18,993 nt of DNA from an uncultured Lachnospiraceae bacterium. GTDB lineage: Bacteria; Bacillota_A; Clostridia; Lachnospirales; Lachnospiraceae. The notes below the pieces were generated by a model. That model had not been told where the DNA came from and did not search any database. It saw only the letters and a program-made list of their open reading frames with translations. Below, piece after piece: positions 1 to 7,509 of this stretch (its first letter is position 1; each line of letters starts with the position of its first letter). The stretch spans positions 1-18,993 of the forward strand of contig CACYDL010000155.1 of assembly GCA_902773195.1 (NCBI GenBank), in the 5' to 3' direction. The translations under genes and the position numbers were made by a program.

Positions 1-212
1 CCCACGGAGTACATCTTCTCGTCAAAGTCCACCGAGAGCGGGAAGAAGTCGATGCCTTCCCTCGGAGCCTTGGACGCGGTCGCCGTAGAGAGGACTACGG
101 TCTCGCCGTAGTGCATGAAGCAGCAGCCGTTCGCCTGTTTTCCGACTCTTCCGATATCGACGGTCAGCGTTCTTCCGCCGATTTCCATTGAATAACTCTT
201 GTAATCTCCCAT
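1..212 (-). CDS. pnp: Polyribonucleotide nucleotidyltransferase (PNPase), N-terminal part, cut by window edge
   Basis: Only the first 70 or so codons are present; the gene continues past position 1. I translated it from an ATG at 212-210. The protein begins [20 protein letters not shown] and continues with [20 protein letters not shown] and [21 protein letters not shown]. These are the hallmarks of the first RNase PH-like domain of PNPase, a phosphorolytic 3'-to-5' exoribonuclease of mRNA decay in the cytoplasm. An AAGGAG ribosome site lies about 6 bases before the ATG and supports this start. The gene follows rpsO by 93 bases, the conserved rpsO-pnp order; a hairpin in that gap (276-297) could be a terminator or a processing site. 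I see no separate promoter for pnp in the gap. Catalytic residues lie outside the window and cannot be checked. Confidence 0.95.
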   Translation of the reverse strand, partial: [70 protein letters not shown]

Positions 213-275
213 TTTTCTCCTTCTTTTCTTCTGCCCGAGCGGGCTGTGAATGAATAATGCCGTAAAACGCAATAT

Positions 276-297
276 AAGGGCAGGTTGCCCTGCCCTT
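276..297 (-). terminator. Intercistronic hairpin between rpsO and pnp (weak terminator or processing site)
   Basis: Read on the minus strand, AAGGGCAGG and CCTGCCCTT form a perfect 9-bp stem closed by a GCAA (GNRA) tetraloop. The hairpin starts 9 bases after the rpsO stop codon. The following bases, ATATTGCGTTTTACG, do not form a proper U-run, so it is at best a leaky terminator. In E. coli the same gap holds both a terminator and an RNase III site controlling pnp; a similar role here is inference. Confidence 0.6.
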
Positions 298-305
298 TTA
301 TGCAT

Positions 306-572
306 TTACTTTCTGAGTCCGAGTCTGGCGATCAGAGCACGATAACGCATGATGTCCTTCTTCCTCAGGTAGGCGAGAAGACTGCGTCTGTGTCCGACCA
401 TCTTGAGCAGGCCTCTTCTGGAATGATGATCCTTCGGATTCTGCTTGAGATGCTCTGTGAGCTCGTTGATTCTTGCCGTGAGTACCGCGACCTGAACCTC
501 CGGCGAACCCGTGTCGCCCTCTGTCCTGGCGTACTCTTTCATGATTTCCTGTTTCTTTTCCTTTGCGATCAT
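306..572 (-). CDS. rpsO: 30S ribosomal protein S15
   Basis: 88 residues, the usual S15 length. S15 is a primary 16S rRNA binder of the central domain (helices 20-22) that nucleates platform assembly of the small subunit. The sequence matches throughout: [22 protein letters not shown], then [20 protein letters not shown], then [22 protein letters not shown] at the C-terminus. An AGGAGG ribosome site lies about 6 bases before the ATG. It has its own strong promoter (686-715) and a leader of about 105 bases with a hairpin, consistent with a highly expressed gene that could be autoregulated by S15. It is followed by pnp, probably in the same transcript. Confidence 0.98.
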   Translation of the reverse strand: MIAKEKKQEIMKEYARTEGDTGSPEVQVAVLTARINELTEHLKQNPKDHHSRRGLLKMVGHRRSLLAYLRKKDIMRYRALIARLGLRK

Positions 573-648
573 AGCAACCTCCTGTGAAAACCGTCATACT
601 CCCGTCATTCAGCAGCGGCCGGAGCAGCCTGCCACCGGATGAGGGAAC

Positions 649-668
649 GCGGCGCGAAAGAACGCCGC
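649..668 (-). promoter_or_regulatory. Hairpin in rpsO 5' leader
   Basis: GCGGCG and CGCCGC form a 6-bp perfect stem with an 8-base loop (TTCTTTCG on the minus strand), about 10 bases after the predicted transcription start. No U-run follows, so it is not a terminator. S15 represses its own translation through leader structures in several bacteria; this leader is a candidate for that, but I did not match it to a known S15-binding RNA class. Confidence 0.4.
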
Positions 669-685
669 TTCACTGCAACGTTCCA

Positions 686-715
686 AGTATAGCAAAGAGT
701 GTGCGGACGTGTCAA
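686..715 (-). promoter_or_regulatory. Sigma-A type promoter for rpsO-pnp, overlapping the ribF stop codon
   Basis: Minus strand: consensus -35 TTGACA (715-710), 18-base spacer, -10 TATACT (691-686) preceded by TGC, an extended -10 element. Predicted start is near 679, giving a leader of about 107 bases before rpsO. The ribF stop codon TGA (714-712) lies inside the -35 hexamer. The match to consensus is very good; activity is inferred. Confidence 0.85.
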
Positions 716-1617
716 GCGAAAAACGCCTCCGCCTCCTCCCTGTCGAGAAGGATCCTTTCCTTCAGCTCCTCCAGCGAATCAAATTTCTTCTCGCTCCGGG
801 AAAAATGCCTCAGCTTCACCACCAGCTTTTCCCCGTAGATGTCCCCGTCGAAATCCAGGAAATAGGTCTCCGCGCCCACGAAATGGCCGTCCACCGTCGG
901 CTTCGTCCCGACGTTTGTGATGCCTCTCAGAAGGGTCCCTTCGACCTCTGCCTCGGAGAAATAGACGCCGTTGGGCGGCAGGAGCTTGTTCTTCTCCGGT
1001 ATGATGTTCGCGGTGGGGATCCCGATGGTTCTTCCGATCCTGGCGCCGTGGATGATCTTCCCGCTGACGAAGTAAGGCGTCCCCAGCAGCTTCTCCGCGG
1101 TCTCCATGTCGCCGGCCAGAACGGCCGTCCGGATGTCCGAGCTGGAGATCTTCCGCCCGTCCAGGCATACCTCCGGGACGGTCTCGCAGCGGTAACCGTA
1201 CCTCTGTCCGTATTCCGCCAGCAGGGCGCCGTCTCCCCGGCGCCTGTAGCCGAACCGGAAATCCTCCCCCGTGACGACGCAGACGGCCCGCAGCCGTCCG
1301 TGCAGCACGTCCCGGATGAAGTCCTCCGGCTCCATCGCGATGATCCCCGGATCAAAGGGACATTCGATGAGGACGTCGACGCCCATCTCCTCCAGGATCT
1401 CCCGGCGCTCCTGTCCGGAGAGAATCATCAGCGGCGTCATGTCGAAGGTGAAGACCGCGGAGAGACATCTTTCTCCGCATTCCGTCATCCGGCGCGCCGT
1501 CCCGCAGGTTCTCCGGATGAGCTCCCGGTGTCCCGGGTGGATACCGTCGAATTTCCCGATGGTCACGACGCAGGGCGCGCCGCTCTGAAATGAAAACAGA
1601 TCATTTACGATCTTCAT
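712..1617 (-). CDS. ribF: Bifunctional riboflavin kinase / FAD synthetase
   Basis: 301 residues, normal for prokaryotic RibF, which phosphorylates riboflavin to FMN and adenylylates FMN to FAD in the cytoplasm. The N-terminal nucleotidyltransferase module shows GKFDGIHPGH at residues 21-30 (HxGH-type motif) and ISSSDIR at 157-163. The C-terminal flavokinase module shows GKIIHGARIGRTIGIPTAN at 186-204, containing the PTAN motif that binds metal and nucleotide. The start overlaps the last 17 bases of truB and has no recognisable ribosome site, so translation is probably coupled to truB. I see no FMN riboswitch upstream. Placement at the end of the nusA-infB-truB operon is common in Bacillota. 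Confidence 0.97.
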   Translation of the reverse strand: MKIVNDLFSFQSGAPCVVTIGKFDGIHPGHRELIRRTCGTARRMTECGERCLSAVFTFDMTPLMILSGQERREILEEMGVDVLIECPFDPGIIAMEPEDFIRDVLHGRLRAVCVVTGEDFRFGYRRRGDGALLAEYGQRYGYRCETVPEVCLDGRKISSSDIRTAVLAGDMETAEKLLGTPYFVSGKIIHGARIGRTIGIPTANIIPEKNKLLPPNGVYFSEAEVEGTLLRGITNVGTKPTVDGHFVGAETYFLDFDGDIYGEKLVVKLRHFSRSEKKFDSLEELKERILLDREEAEAFFA

Positions 1618-2563
1618 AGAAAAATCTGACGAGCCTGAGCTCTTCTCCCTTCCTTCTGTAGATACCGATGAATTCCCCGGCCGGCGTGTAGGCCCTCGCC
1701 TCGTCCTTCTCCCCGAGCGCGGGGAAGCCGCCCGGGCACTCCTCCGGGCGGAAGCCTCTTCCGTTGAGTACCGTTTTCAGCGCTTCCTCCCCCACCGTCA
1801 CCCGCGGCAGGCCGCTGTAGAAGGAATCGATGCTCCTGATGAAGCTGTAGGGCGCGGTGGTCCTGTCGAGATCGCCGCTCTCTTCTCCCGCCCCCGGCGT
1901 CCGGGCGCTGTCCTCGCTCTTCTTTCTCTCCTCGAGCTCCCCCAGGGTGAGGGCGTCCCCGATCTCAAACTCCCCGACCCGCGTCCGCAGCAAGGATTCC
2001 ATGCAGGCCCCGCAGCCGAGCTTTTCCCCGATGTCGTGACAGAGGGTCCGGATATAGGTGCCGTGGGAACAGGTGACCCGGAAGGTGACGCGGGGCAGGT
2101 CGATGCCGAGAATCCCGATCTCGTGGAATTCGACGTCCCGCTCGCTCCGCTCCACCTCGATGCCCTTTCTGGCGAGATCCACCAGCTTCTTTCCGTTCTG
2201 CTTGATCGCGCTGTACATGGGCGGAAGCTGCTTCTGCTTTCCGGTGAACGACAGAACCGCCTCCCGCACCTCCTCCGGCGTGACGGTCACGGGACTTTCT
2301 CTCAGAATCTTCCCCCCCGCGTCCTGGGTGTCCGTGACGCGGCCCAGAAGAAGCACCGCCTCGTAGCCCTTCGTTCCGCGGCTCAGCGGCTCGACCAGAT
2401 GGGTCGCCCGGCCGAGGCAGACCGGGAGCACGCCCTCCGCGTCGGGATCCAGCGTCCCCGTGTGGCCGATCTTTCTCTGGTCAAAGATTTTCCGCAGCCT
2501 CGAGACGACGCCGAAGGACGTCATTCCTTTTTCTTTTCTGATATTGACGACTCCGTTGATCAT
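1601..2563 (-). CDS. truB: tRNA pseudouridine(55) synthase TruB
   Basis: 320 residues, slightly long for the family. TruB converts U55 of the tRNA T-arm to pseudouridine and acts as a tRNA chaperone. Residues 2-12 (INGVVNIRKEK) open the fold and lead to KIGHTGTLDPDAEGVLPV at 31-48, with the catalytic aspartate at D39. THLVEPL, KGYEAVLLLGRVTDTQD and the later CSHGTYIRTLCHDIGEKLG segment are also family-typical. A charged, low-complexity stretch of about 25 residues (EERKKSEDSARTPGAGEESG and what follows) separates the catalytic domain from the C-terminal TruB_C/PUA-like domain and accounts for the extra length. Its ATG overlaps the nrnA stop codon in an ATGA arrangement, and its own 3' end overlaps ribF. 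Confidence 0.97.
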   Translation of the reverse strand: MINGVVNIRKEKGMTSFGVVSRLRKIFDQRKIGHTGTLDPDAEGVLPVCLGRATHLVEPLSRGTKGYEAVLLLGRVTDTQDAGGKILRESPVTVTPEEVREAVLSFTGKQKQLPPMYSAIKQNGKKLVDLARKGIEVERSERDVEFHEIGILGIDLPRVTFRVTCSHGTYIRTLCHDIGEKLGCGACMESLLRTRVGEFEIGDALTLGELEERKKSEDSARTPGAGEESGDLDRTTAPYSFIRSIDSFYSGLPRVTVGEEALKTVLNGRGFRPEECPGGFPALGEKDEARAYTPAGEFIGIYRRKGEELRLVRFFYEDRK

Positions 2564-3519
2564 GTTTCTTCCAGTCTCTTCCCTATCTCTTCTGTCAGCC
2601 TTCGCGCGATCTCGTCCTGGTTTCCCCGGACGGAGCAGCCGGCGGCCCTGACGTGCCCGCCTCCGCCGAACAGCGAGGCGATCTCCGCCACGTTCAGAAA
2701 GCTGCAGCTCCTCAGGGATACTTTATGTAAACCCGGCTCCGTCTCATACAGAAACATCGCCGCCTCCGCCCCGGCCGTAAAGCGGAGCTGGGAGACGATC
2801 AGCCCCAGGTCGTGGGGCGTCACATGGAAGCGCTCCTGATCCTCCAGCGTCACGCCGGAGGATACCAGGAGGCCGCCGCAGGCGGTCTTCGCCCGCTCCA
2901 GGGCAAAGCCCAGGATCCTTCCCTGATCGAAGGTCCGGCTGTTGAAGGTTTCGTCGATGATCCGGCTGAAGGGGACTCCTTTCTCCAGCAGCGACGCCGC
3001 GGTGCGAAGCGTGTCCGGCGTCGTGTTGGAGTACTGAAACACCCCGCAGTCGTGAATGATGCCCGTGTACAGCGACTCCGCCATCTCCGGCGTGGTCCTC
3101 TCCGGACCGATGAGACGGGCGAGAATCTCGGAGCAGGAGCTGGCCTCCGGCTCGATGTAGTTGACGTCCGCGAAGCCTTCGTTGCTGACGTGATGGTCGA
3201 TACAGAGGGTTCTTCCCGCGCGGGCAAACAGATCCCGGGCCACCCCGATCCGCTCCGCATTGCTGGTGTCGCAGGTGATGAAAAGGTCATAGGGCGGCAT
3301 GCCGTCCGGCGTCGTCTGCCTCGCCTCCTCAAAGCCCCGGATGGCGCGAAGCGACTGCTCCGGCAGCTCCAGGTAGAGATCCGTCTCCGCTTCCGGAGCC
3401 TGCGACCTGATATACATCATCAGCGCGGTGCAGCTCCCGATACAGTCGCCGTCCGGGTTCACATGGCCGGCGATTCCTATCCTCCGGGCGCCGCGCAGCA
3501 TTTCGTCTATGTTCAGCAA
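2560..3519 (-). CDS. nrnA: DHH-family nanoRNase / 3'-phosphoadenosine 5'-phosphate phosphatase NrnA
   Basis: 319 residues, as for B. subtilis NrnA, which degrades 2-5 nt RNAs and dephosphorylates pAp. DHH motifs are in order: GHVNPDGDCIGS (residues 18-29, metal-binding H19, D23, D25), ITCDTS (81-86), CIDHH (106-110, the DHH signature) and HDCGVFQYSNTT. The DHHA1 domain ends with the GGGGHVRAAGC substrate-binding motif. I chose the TTG at 3519 because a GGAGG ribosome site (3528-3532) lies 8 bases upstream and the N-terminus MLNIDEML fits the family. The nearby ATG in GGATGGG is in another frame. A strong hairpin lies between rbfA and this gene. The position after rbfA and before truB is conserved in Bacillota. 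Confidence 0.95.
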   Translation of the reverse strand: MLNIDEMLRGARRIGIAGHVNPDGDCIGSCTALMMYIRSQAPEAETDLYLELPEQSLRAIRGFEEARQTTPDGMPPYDLFITCDTSNAERIGVARDLFARAGRTLCIDHHVSNEGFADVNYIEPEASSCSEILARLIGPERTTPEMAESLYTGIIHDCGVFQYSNTTPDTLRTAASLLEKGVPFSRIIDETFNSRTFDQGRILGFALERAKTACGGLLVSSGVTLEDQERFHVTPHDLGLIVSQLRFTAGAEAAMFLYETEPGLHKVSLRSCSFLNVAEIASLFGGGGHVRAAGCSVRGNQDEIARRLTEEIGKRLEET

Positions 3520-3527
3520 AACCCATC

Positions 3528-3532
3528 CCTCC
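3528..3532 (-). promoter_or_regulatory. Ribosome binding site fixing the TTG start of nrnA
   Basis: GGAGG on the minus strand, 8 bases before the TTG at 3519-3517. No in-frame ATG exists nearby upstream, so this site decides for a non-ATG start. Confidence 0.75.
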
Positions 3533-3543
3533 GCAGTTCAACA

Positions 3544-3575
3544 GGCGGTCTTCCTGATCCCTCAGAAAGACCGCC
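3544..3575 (-). promoter_or_regulatory. Long GNRA-capped hairpin between rbfA and nrnA
   Basis: On the minus strand the arm GGCGGTCTTTCTGA pairs with TCAGGAAGACCGCC: 14 pairs including one U-G wobble, closed by the tetraloop GGGA. It starts 10 bases after the rbfA stop and ends about 11 bases before the nrnA ribosome site. The next bases (TGTTGAAC) contain no U-run, so I do not call it an intrinsic terminator. Likely roles are a processing site, a 3'-end stabiliser for upstream mRNA, or a translation modulator; all are inference. Confidence 0.65.
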
Positions 3576-3585
3576 CCGTGATCAT

Positions 3586-3975
3586 TTATTCCTCATCCTC
3601 ATCTCTTCCGGCCCTCGCGGCCTCGTCCCTCTGGACCACCTCGTCGATCTTCCGGGACATCTCCACGCCGCGCTCGATCGACCGGTCGAGGGTGAAGCTC
3701 AGCTCCGGGGTATTTCTCAGGTTCAGCCTGTGGGCCAGCTCCCTGCGGATAAATCCCTTCGCCGATTCGATGCCTTCCATCGTGCTCTGCCGCTCGCCCT
3801 CGTCTCCCATCACGCTGATATAGACCCGGCAGGTCTTGAGATCCGGCGCCACATAGGTGTCGACGACGGTCGTCATCAGCCCGACTCTCGGATCCTTCAG
3901 CTCGCGGATGATCGACGACAGTTCGCGCGCGACCTCCTCGTTGACTCTGAGATTCTTCGTACTGTTCTTTCTCAT
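3586..3975 (-). CDS. rbfA: Ribosome-binding factor A
   Basis: 129 residues, near the usual 115-130. RbfA is a KH-like protein that binds the 30S subunit near the helix 44/45 region and assists 16S rRNA 5'-end maturation, particularly in the cold. The sequence shows the family pattern RVNEEVARELSSIIRELKDPRVG, then VYISVMGDE, KGFIRRELAHRLNLRNTPELSF and DRSIERGVEMSRKIDEV. The C-terminal tail (RAGRDEDEE) is short, charged and likely disordered. A GAGGAG ribosome site lies about 9 bases before the ATG. It follows infB after a 57-base gap that contains a small GC-rich dyad (4010-4027). Confidence 0.97.
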   Translation of the reverse strand: MRKNSTKNLRVNEEVARELSSIIRELKDPRVGLMTTVVDTYVAPDLKTCRVYISVMGDEGERQSTMEGIESAKGFIRRELAHRLNLRNTPELSFTLDRSIERGVEMSRKIDEVVQRDEAARAGRDEDEE

Positions 3976-4009
3976 AGAGATAAACTCCTCGCGAAAATCC
4001 TCCGGAAGG

Positions 4010-4027
4010 GCTGCCGCCGCGGGCAGC
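4010..4027 (-). other. Small GC-rich dyad between infB and rbfA
   Basis: GCTGCC...GGCAGC forms a 6-bp stem with a 6-base GC-rich loop, starting 5 bases after the infB stop codon. No U-run follows. The structure is visible, but in GC-rich DNA a stem this short may be chance. Confidence 0.3.
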
Positions 4028-4032
4028 GCTCC

Positions 4033-7000
4033 TTATGTTCTCGGGACTTCCACCATGGTATAGGCCTCGACCGTATCGTCGACCTGGAAATCGCCCCAGT
4101 CCTTGAAGACGAAGCCGCACTCGAAGCCTTCGCGGACTTCCTTGACGTCGTCTTTGAATCTCTTGAGGGAGGCGAGCTCGCCTTCGTACAGCTTCTCCTC
4201 GCCGCGGAAGACGCGGACCTTCGAGGTTCTGGTGAAAACGCCGTCCTTGATATATCCGCCGGCGATGTTGCCGACGCCGGAGGCCTTGAACATCTGGCGG
4301 ATCTCCGCGTGGCCCTGGATCTTTTCCTCGTACACCGCGGCCCTCATGCCGTTCAGCGCGCGCTCGACGTCCTCAATCGCCTCGTAGATAACGTTGTAGA
4401 GGTGAATGTCCACCTTCTGATGGTCGGCCATCGCCCGGGCGGTGGCGTCCGGCCTGACGTTGAAGCCGATGATGATGGCGTTCGACGCGGAGGCCAGCGA
4501 AACGTCCGACTCGTTGATCGCGCCGACGCCTCCGTGAATCACCTTCACGACGACCTCGTCGTTGGAAAGCTTGAGGAGCGACTGGGACACCGCTTCCACG
4601 GAACCCTGGACGTCCGCCTTCACGACGATCGGCAGCTCCTTGAGGCTTCCCTCCTTGATCTGGTTGAACAGATCGTCGAGGGACATCTGTGTCTTCGTGG
4701 CCTCGATGAGGTTCTTCTTTCCCTCGCTGACGAAGACCGCCGCGAAGTCCTTGGCTTCCTTGTCGCTGTCGAGGGAGACCAGGATTTCTCCTGCCTCCGG
4801 CACGGAGCTCAGTCCGATGATCTCGACCGGCATGGAGGGCGTGGCCTTGTGAAGTCTCTTGCCCTTCTCGTCCGTCATCGCGCGGACCTTGCCCGACGCG
4901 GCTCCGCAGGCGATGAAGTCGCCCTGGTGGAGCGTGCCCTTCTGGACGAGAATGGAGGCCAACGGGCCGCGGCCCTTGTCGAGTCTCGCCTCGAGGACGA
5001 TACCTCTGGCCTTCCTGTCCGGATTCGCCTTGAGCTCATGCATATCCGCGGTGAGAAGGATCATTTCCAGCAGATTGTCGAGACCCTCCCGGGTCTTCGC
5101 GGACACGGGGCAGAACACCGTGGAGCCGCCCCAGTCCTCGGAGATCAGTCCGTACTCGGAGAGCTCCTGCTTGACCCGGTCCACGTTGGCGCTGGGCTTG
5201 TCGATCTTGTTCACCGCCACGATGATCTCGGTTCCCGCCGCCTTGGCGTGATTGATCGCCTCGACGGTCTGAGGCATGACGCCGTCGTCGGCGGCGACGA
5301 CCAGGACGGCGATGTCCGTCGCGTTGGCGCCGCGCATTCTCATGGCGGTGAAGGCCTCATGTCCGGGGGTGTCCAGGAAAGTAATCTTTCTCCCGTTCAC
5401 GGACACCATGTAGGCGCCGATATGCTGCGTGATGCCGCCGGCCTCGCGGTCGGTGACGTGCGTATCCCGGATCGCGTCCAGCAGGGACGTCTTGCCGTGG
5501 TCGACGTGACCCATGACGCAGACGACAGGCGGACGGGACACCATGGTCTCTTCGCTCTCGTCGGCTTCCGCGAGAAGCTCGCCGATCACGTCCTCCTTCT
5601 CCTCCTGCTCGCAGATGATGTCGTGATCCATCGCGATCGCTTCCGCCTTCTCAAACGGCAGCTCGTGATTCACCGTCACCATATCGCCCTTCATGAAGAG
5701 CTCCTTGATGATGACGGCGGGCGCGATCTTCATCTTCTCCGCGAGATCCCGCACCGTAATCCTCTCGGGGATACGGATCTCGGTCACGGTCTCTTCCTTC
5801 TTCTCGGAAGGAGCCGTCGGCTGTCTGTGCTGAAGAGCCTTGGGCACGCGGTTGAACTGACGCTTCTGGGTTCCCTGGCGTCCGCTCATCTCACCGTGAT
5901 GTCCGAGCTCCCTTCTCTCCTCGCGGTTTTTCTCGCGCTCTTTGCCGTCCTTGCGGAAATCCCTCGTGGTCTTGCGCGCCAGCGATCCGTCGGTATCCGA
6001 CTTGCCCGCCGGGGCCGGACCTCTGGATCGGCCCTGAAGGGTTCCCTGGGCGCCGCGGCCCGGCTGGGCTCCCTGATAGGTTCTTCCGCCGGCCGCGCCT
6101 CTGCCCGGTCCGCCGGGCGCCGCTCCGCGGTTCTGGCCGTAGGGACGGTCGCTCCTTCCGGCGGCGCCGGTTCTCGCCCGGTCGCCCTGGCCGTAGGGAC
6201 GGTCTCCTCTGCCGGCGGCGCTTCCGCCTCTGCCGGCGGCGCCGGTTCTCGTCCGGTCGCCCTGGCCCCTGACGGGTCTTCCGTCACGGTCGGTTCTTCC
6301 CTGTCCCTGGCGGTTTCTCTGGGCGGACGGGCCTGAGGAGGCGATGTGCGGCGTAAAGGATCCGACGTTGCGGAGAATACGGCCGTTTCGGAATCCGCCG
6401 TCCTCCTTCTTCGGAGCCTCCTCCGCGGCAGATGCGGGCGCTGTCTCCGCGCTCTTCCCGGCGGCGCTTCCCGCCTCCGGCTTCGCGGCCGCCTCAGGGG
6501 CGGTCTTTGCGGCCGGAGAGACGCCGGCCGTCTTCGCCGGGGCCTCCGCGCCCTGATCCGCTTCCTTCCGCTCAGCGGCGGAAGCATCCTCCGCCTTCGC
6601 GGGGGCGGCTTCTTTTTCCTCCGCCGCGGGAGCCGCGGCCGGAGTCGTCCCGCCCTTGGCGGACGCGGCCGGAGCCGCCGGGGCGCTGCCGGCGGCAGGC
6701 TCGCTCACGAGAGAAGGAATGCCCGCCTCCTCTCTGATTTCTTCCTGCTTGTCGGGCACCAGCGTATTTTCCGCAGGCTGAACTTCCGGCTTCTTCGGTT
6801 CCTTCACCGGGGCCGGGACAGGCTTCTTCGGTCTTCTCTGCAGCTGTCTCGTCGCGTTCTGAGAACGGAACACGCGCACGAAGCCCTTCTTCTTCGGAGG
6901 CTCCGCCTCCGGCGCTTCCGGGGCATCCCGGCGCGCGGAAGGTTCTCCCGGGGAAGACTTTCCGCCGGCTTCCGGAGCCGCGGGAGAAGCCGTCTTCTCC

Positions 7001-7179
7001 TTTGCGCTTTCCGCGGGATCCGCCGCGCCGAACTTCGCGCGGACGTTTGCGACCTCGCTCTCAGGAACGACGCTGACCGCCGTCACGACGTCATAGCCCT
7101 TCGCGATCAGAAAATCGATGACATCCTTATTGGTTTTTCCGATTTCCTTCGCAAGTTCATGAACCCTGATTTTTGCCAT
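4033..7179 (-). CDS. infB: Translation initiation factor IF-2 (long form with RG-rich linker)
   Basis: 1048 residues, longer than B. subtilis (about 716) or E. coli (890) IF-2. This GTPase delivers fMet-tRNA to the 30S subunit and promotes subunit joining. Order: IF2_N helix bundle (residues 3-50), a disordered Ala/Pro/Lys/Glu linker (about 51-260), an Arg/Gly/Gln-rich repetitive stretch (about 285-390), a charged stretch, a second IF2_N (about 470-525), then the G domain with G1 GHVDHGKT (557-564), GGITQHIG (581-588), G3 DTPGH (603-607), G4 NKID (657-660) and G5 SAK (693-695). Domains II, III (about 835-935) and the fMet-tRNA-binding C2 domain (about 940-1040) follow. All GTPase motifs are intact. 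A GGGAG ribosome site within the last codons of ylxQ supports the ATG. The extra length is in the linker. Confidence 0.98.
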   Translation of the reverse strand: MAKIRVHELAKEIGKTNKDVIDFLIAKGYDVVTAVSVVPESEVANVRAKFGAADPAESAKEKTASPAAPEAGGKSSPGEPSARRDAPEAPEAEPPKKKGFVRVFRSQNATRQLQRRPKKPVPAPVKEPKKPEVQPAENTLVPDKQEEIREEAGIPSLVSEPAAGSAPAAPAASAKGGTTPAAAPAAEEKEAAPAKAEDASAAERKEADQGAEAPAKTAGVSPAAKTAPEAAAKPEAGSAAGKSAETAPASAAEEAPKKEDGGFRNGRILRNVGSFTPHIASSGPSAQRNRQGQGRTDRDGRPVRGQGDRTRTGAAGRGGSAAGRGDRPYGQGDRARTGAAGRSDRPYGQNRGAAPGGPGRGAAGGRTYQGAQPGRGAQGTLQGRSRGPAPAGKSDTDGSLARKTTRDFRKDGKEREKNREERRELGHHGEMSGRQGTQKRQFNRVPKALQHRQPTAPSEKKEETVTEIRIPERITVRDLAEKMKIAPAVIIKELFMKGDMVTVNHELPFEKAEAIAMDHDIICEQEEKEDVIGELLAEADESEETMVSRPPVVCVMGHVDHGKTSLLDAIRDTHVTDREAGGITQHIGAYMVSVNGRKITFLDTPGHEAFTAMRMRGANATDIAVLVVAADDGVMPQTVEAINHAKAAGTEIIVAVNKIDKPSANVDRVKQELSEYGLISEDWGGSTVFCPVSAKTREGLDNLLEMILLTADMHELKANPDRKARGIVLEARLDKGRGPLASILVQKGTLHQGDFIACGAASGKVRAMTDEKGKRLHKATPSMPVEIIGLSSVPEAGEILVSLDSDKEAKDFAAVFVSEGKKNLIEATKTQMSLDDLFNQIKEGSLKELPIVVKADVQGSVEAVSQSLLKLSNDEVVVKVIHGGVGAINESDVSLASASNAIIIGFNVRPDATARAMADHQKVDIHLYNVIYEAIEDVERALNGMRAAVYEEKIQGHAEIRQMFKASGVGNIAGGYIKDGVFTRTSKVRVFRGEEKLYEGELASLKRFKDDVKEVREGFECGFVFKDWGDFQVDDTVEAYTMVEVPRT
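6135..6265 (-). repeat. Imperfect tandem repeat inside infB, encoding the RG-rich linker
   Basis: A block reading ccggttctcg[c/t]ccggtcgccctgg on the plus strand occurs near 6167 and again near 6242, a period of 75 bases. The protein shows units beginning [13 protein letters not shown] and [13 protein letters not shown], each ending GRGDRPY or GRSDRPY, followed by a partial unit GQNRG (about residues 305-351). The second unit is shorter by seven residues. This looks like slippage-type in-frame expansion of a disordered linker. Confidence 0.75.
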
Positions 7180-7182
7180 ATA

Positions 7183-7509
7183 CTATCTCCCTTTTGAACA
7201 TTCCTGTTCGATTATTCGAATGACGGCGTCTGAGAGATTCCGGTCCGTCAGCGCACAGGACGCGCGGAACTCCCGGCCGATCAGGTGCCCCAGGCTTTCC
7301 CGTGTCAGCAGCTCGATGCAGGGCACCTTGTGAACTTCACAGAGACTGTGAAATTTATGTTTTGTATTGTCGGACGCGTCCGAAGCGACGACGACAAGCT
7401 TCGCCCTGCCGCTTCTGACGGCTTTTTCCACTGAGAATTCCCCGCTTTCGAGCATCCGGCCCCTGGCGGCGAGCCCCAGATATCCCGAGATCCGCTCCGT
7501 TCCGTTCAT
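7183..7509 (-). CDS. ylxQ: L7Ae/YlxQ-family RNA-binding protein
   Basis: 108 residues, typical of the YlxQ family of bacterial L7Ae-like (L7Ae/L30e/S12e/Gadd45 fold) proteins, which bind kink-turn RNA. Visible family features are ISGYLGLAARGRMLESGE at the N-terminus, AKLVVVASDAS in the central strand and the KVPCIEL-LTRESLGHLIGRE segment. The ATG overlaps the ylxR stop codon (ATGA), so the two are translationally coupled. infB follows after 3 bases, and the infB ribosome site is embedded in the last codons of this gene. The nusA-ylxR-ylxQ-infB order is characteristic of Bacillota. The biological role remains poorly defined. Confidence 0.93.
   Translation of the reverse strand: MNGTERISGYLGLAARGRMLESGEFSVEKAVRSGRAKLVVVASDASDNTKHKFHSLCEVHKVPCIELLTRESLGHLIGREFRASCALTDRNLSDAVIRIIEQECSKGR

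Noticed and set aside
233..244. Second hairpin before pnp (GCCC/GGGC)
   Set aside because: Only 4 bp with a 4-base loop, too weak to call in GC-rich DNA.
1618..1700. FMN riboswitch before ribF
   Set aside because: The ribF start overlaps truB and the upstream sequence is truB coding; no leader RNA exists there.
2812..6336. Plus-strand open frame of 1174 codons
   Set aside because: It lies antisense to nrnA, rbfA and infB, which carry full sets of family motifs. The translated protein is Leu/Arg/Asp/His-rich with no recognisable domain, the usual shadow of GC-biased codons.
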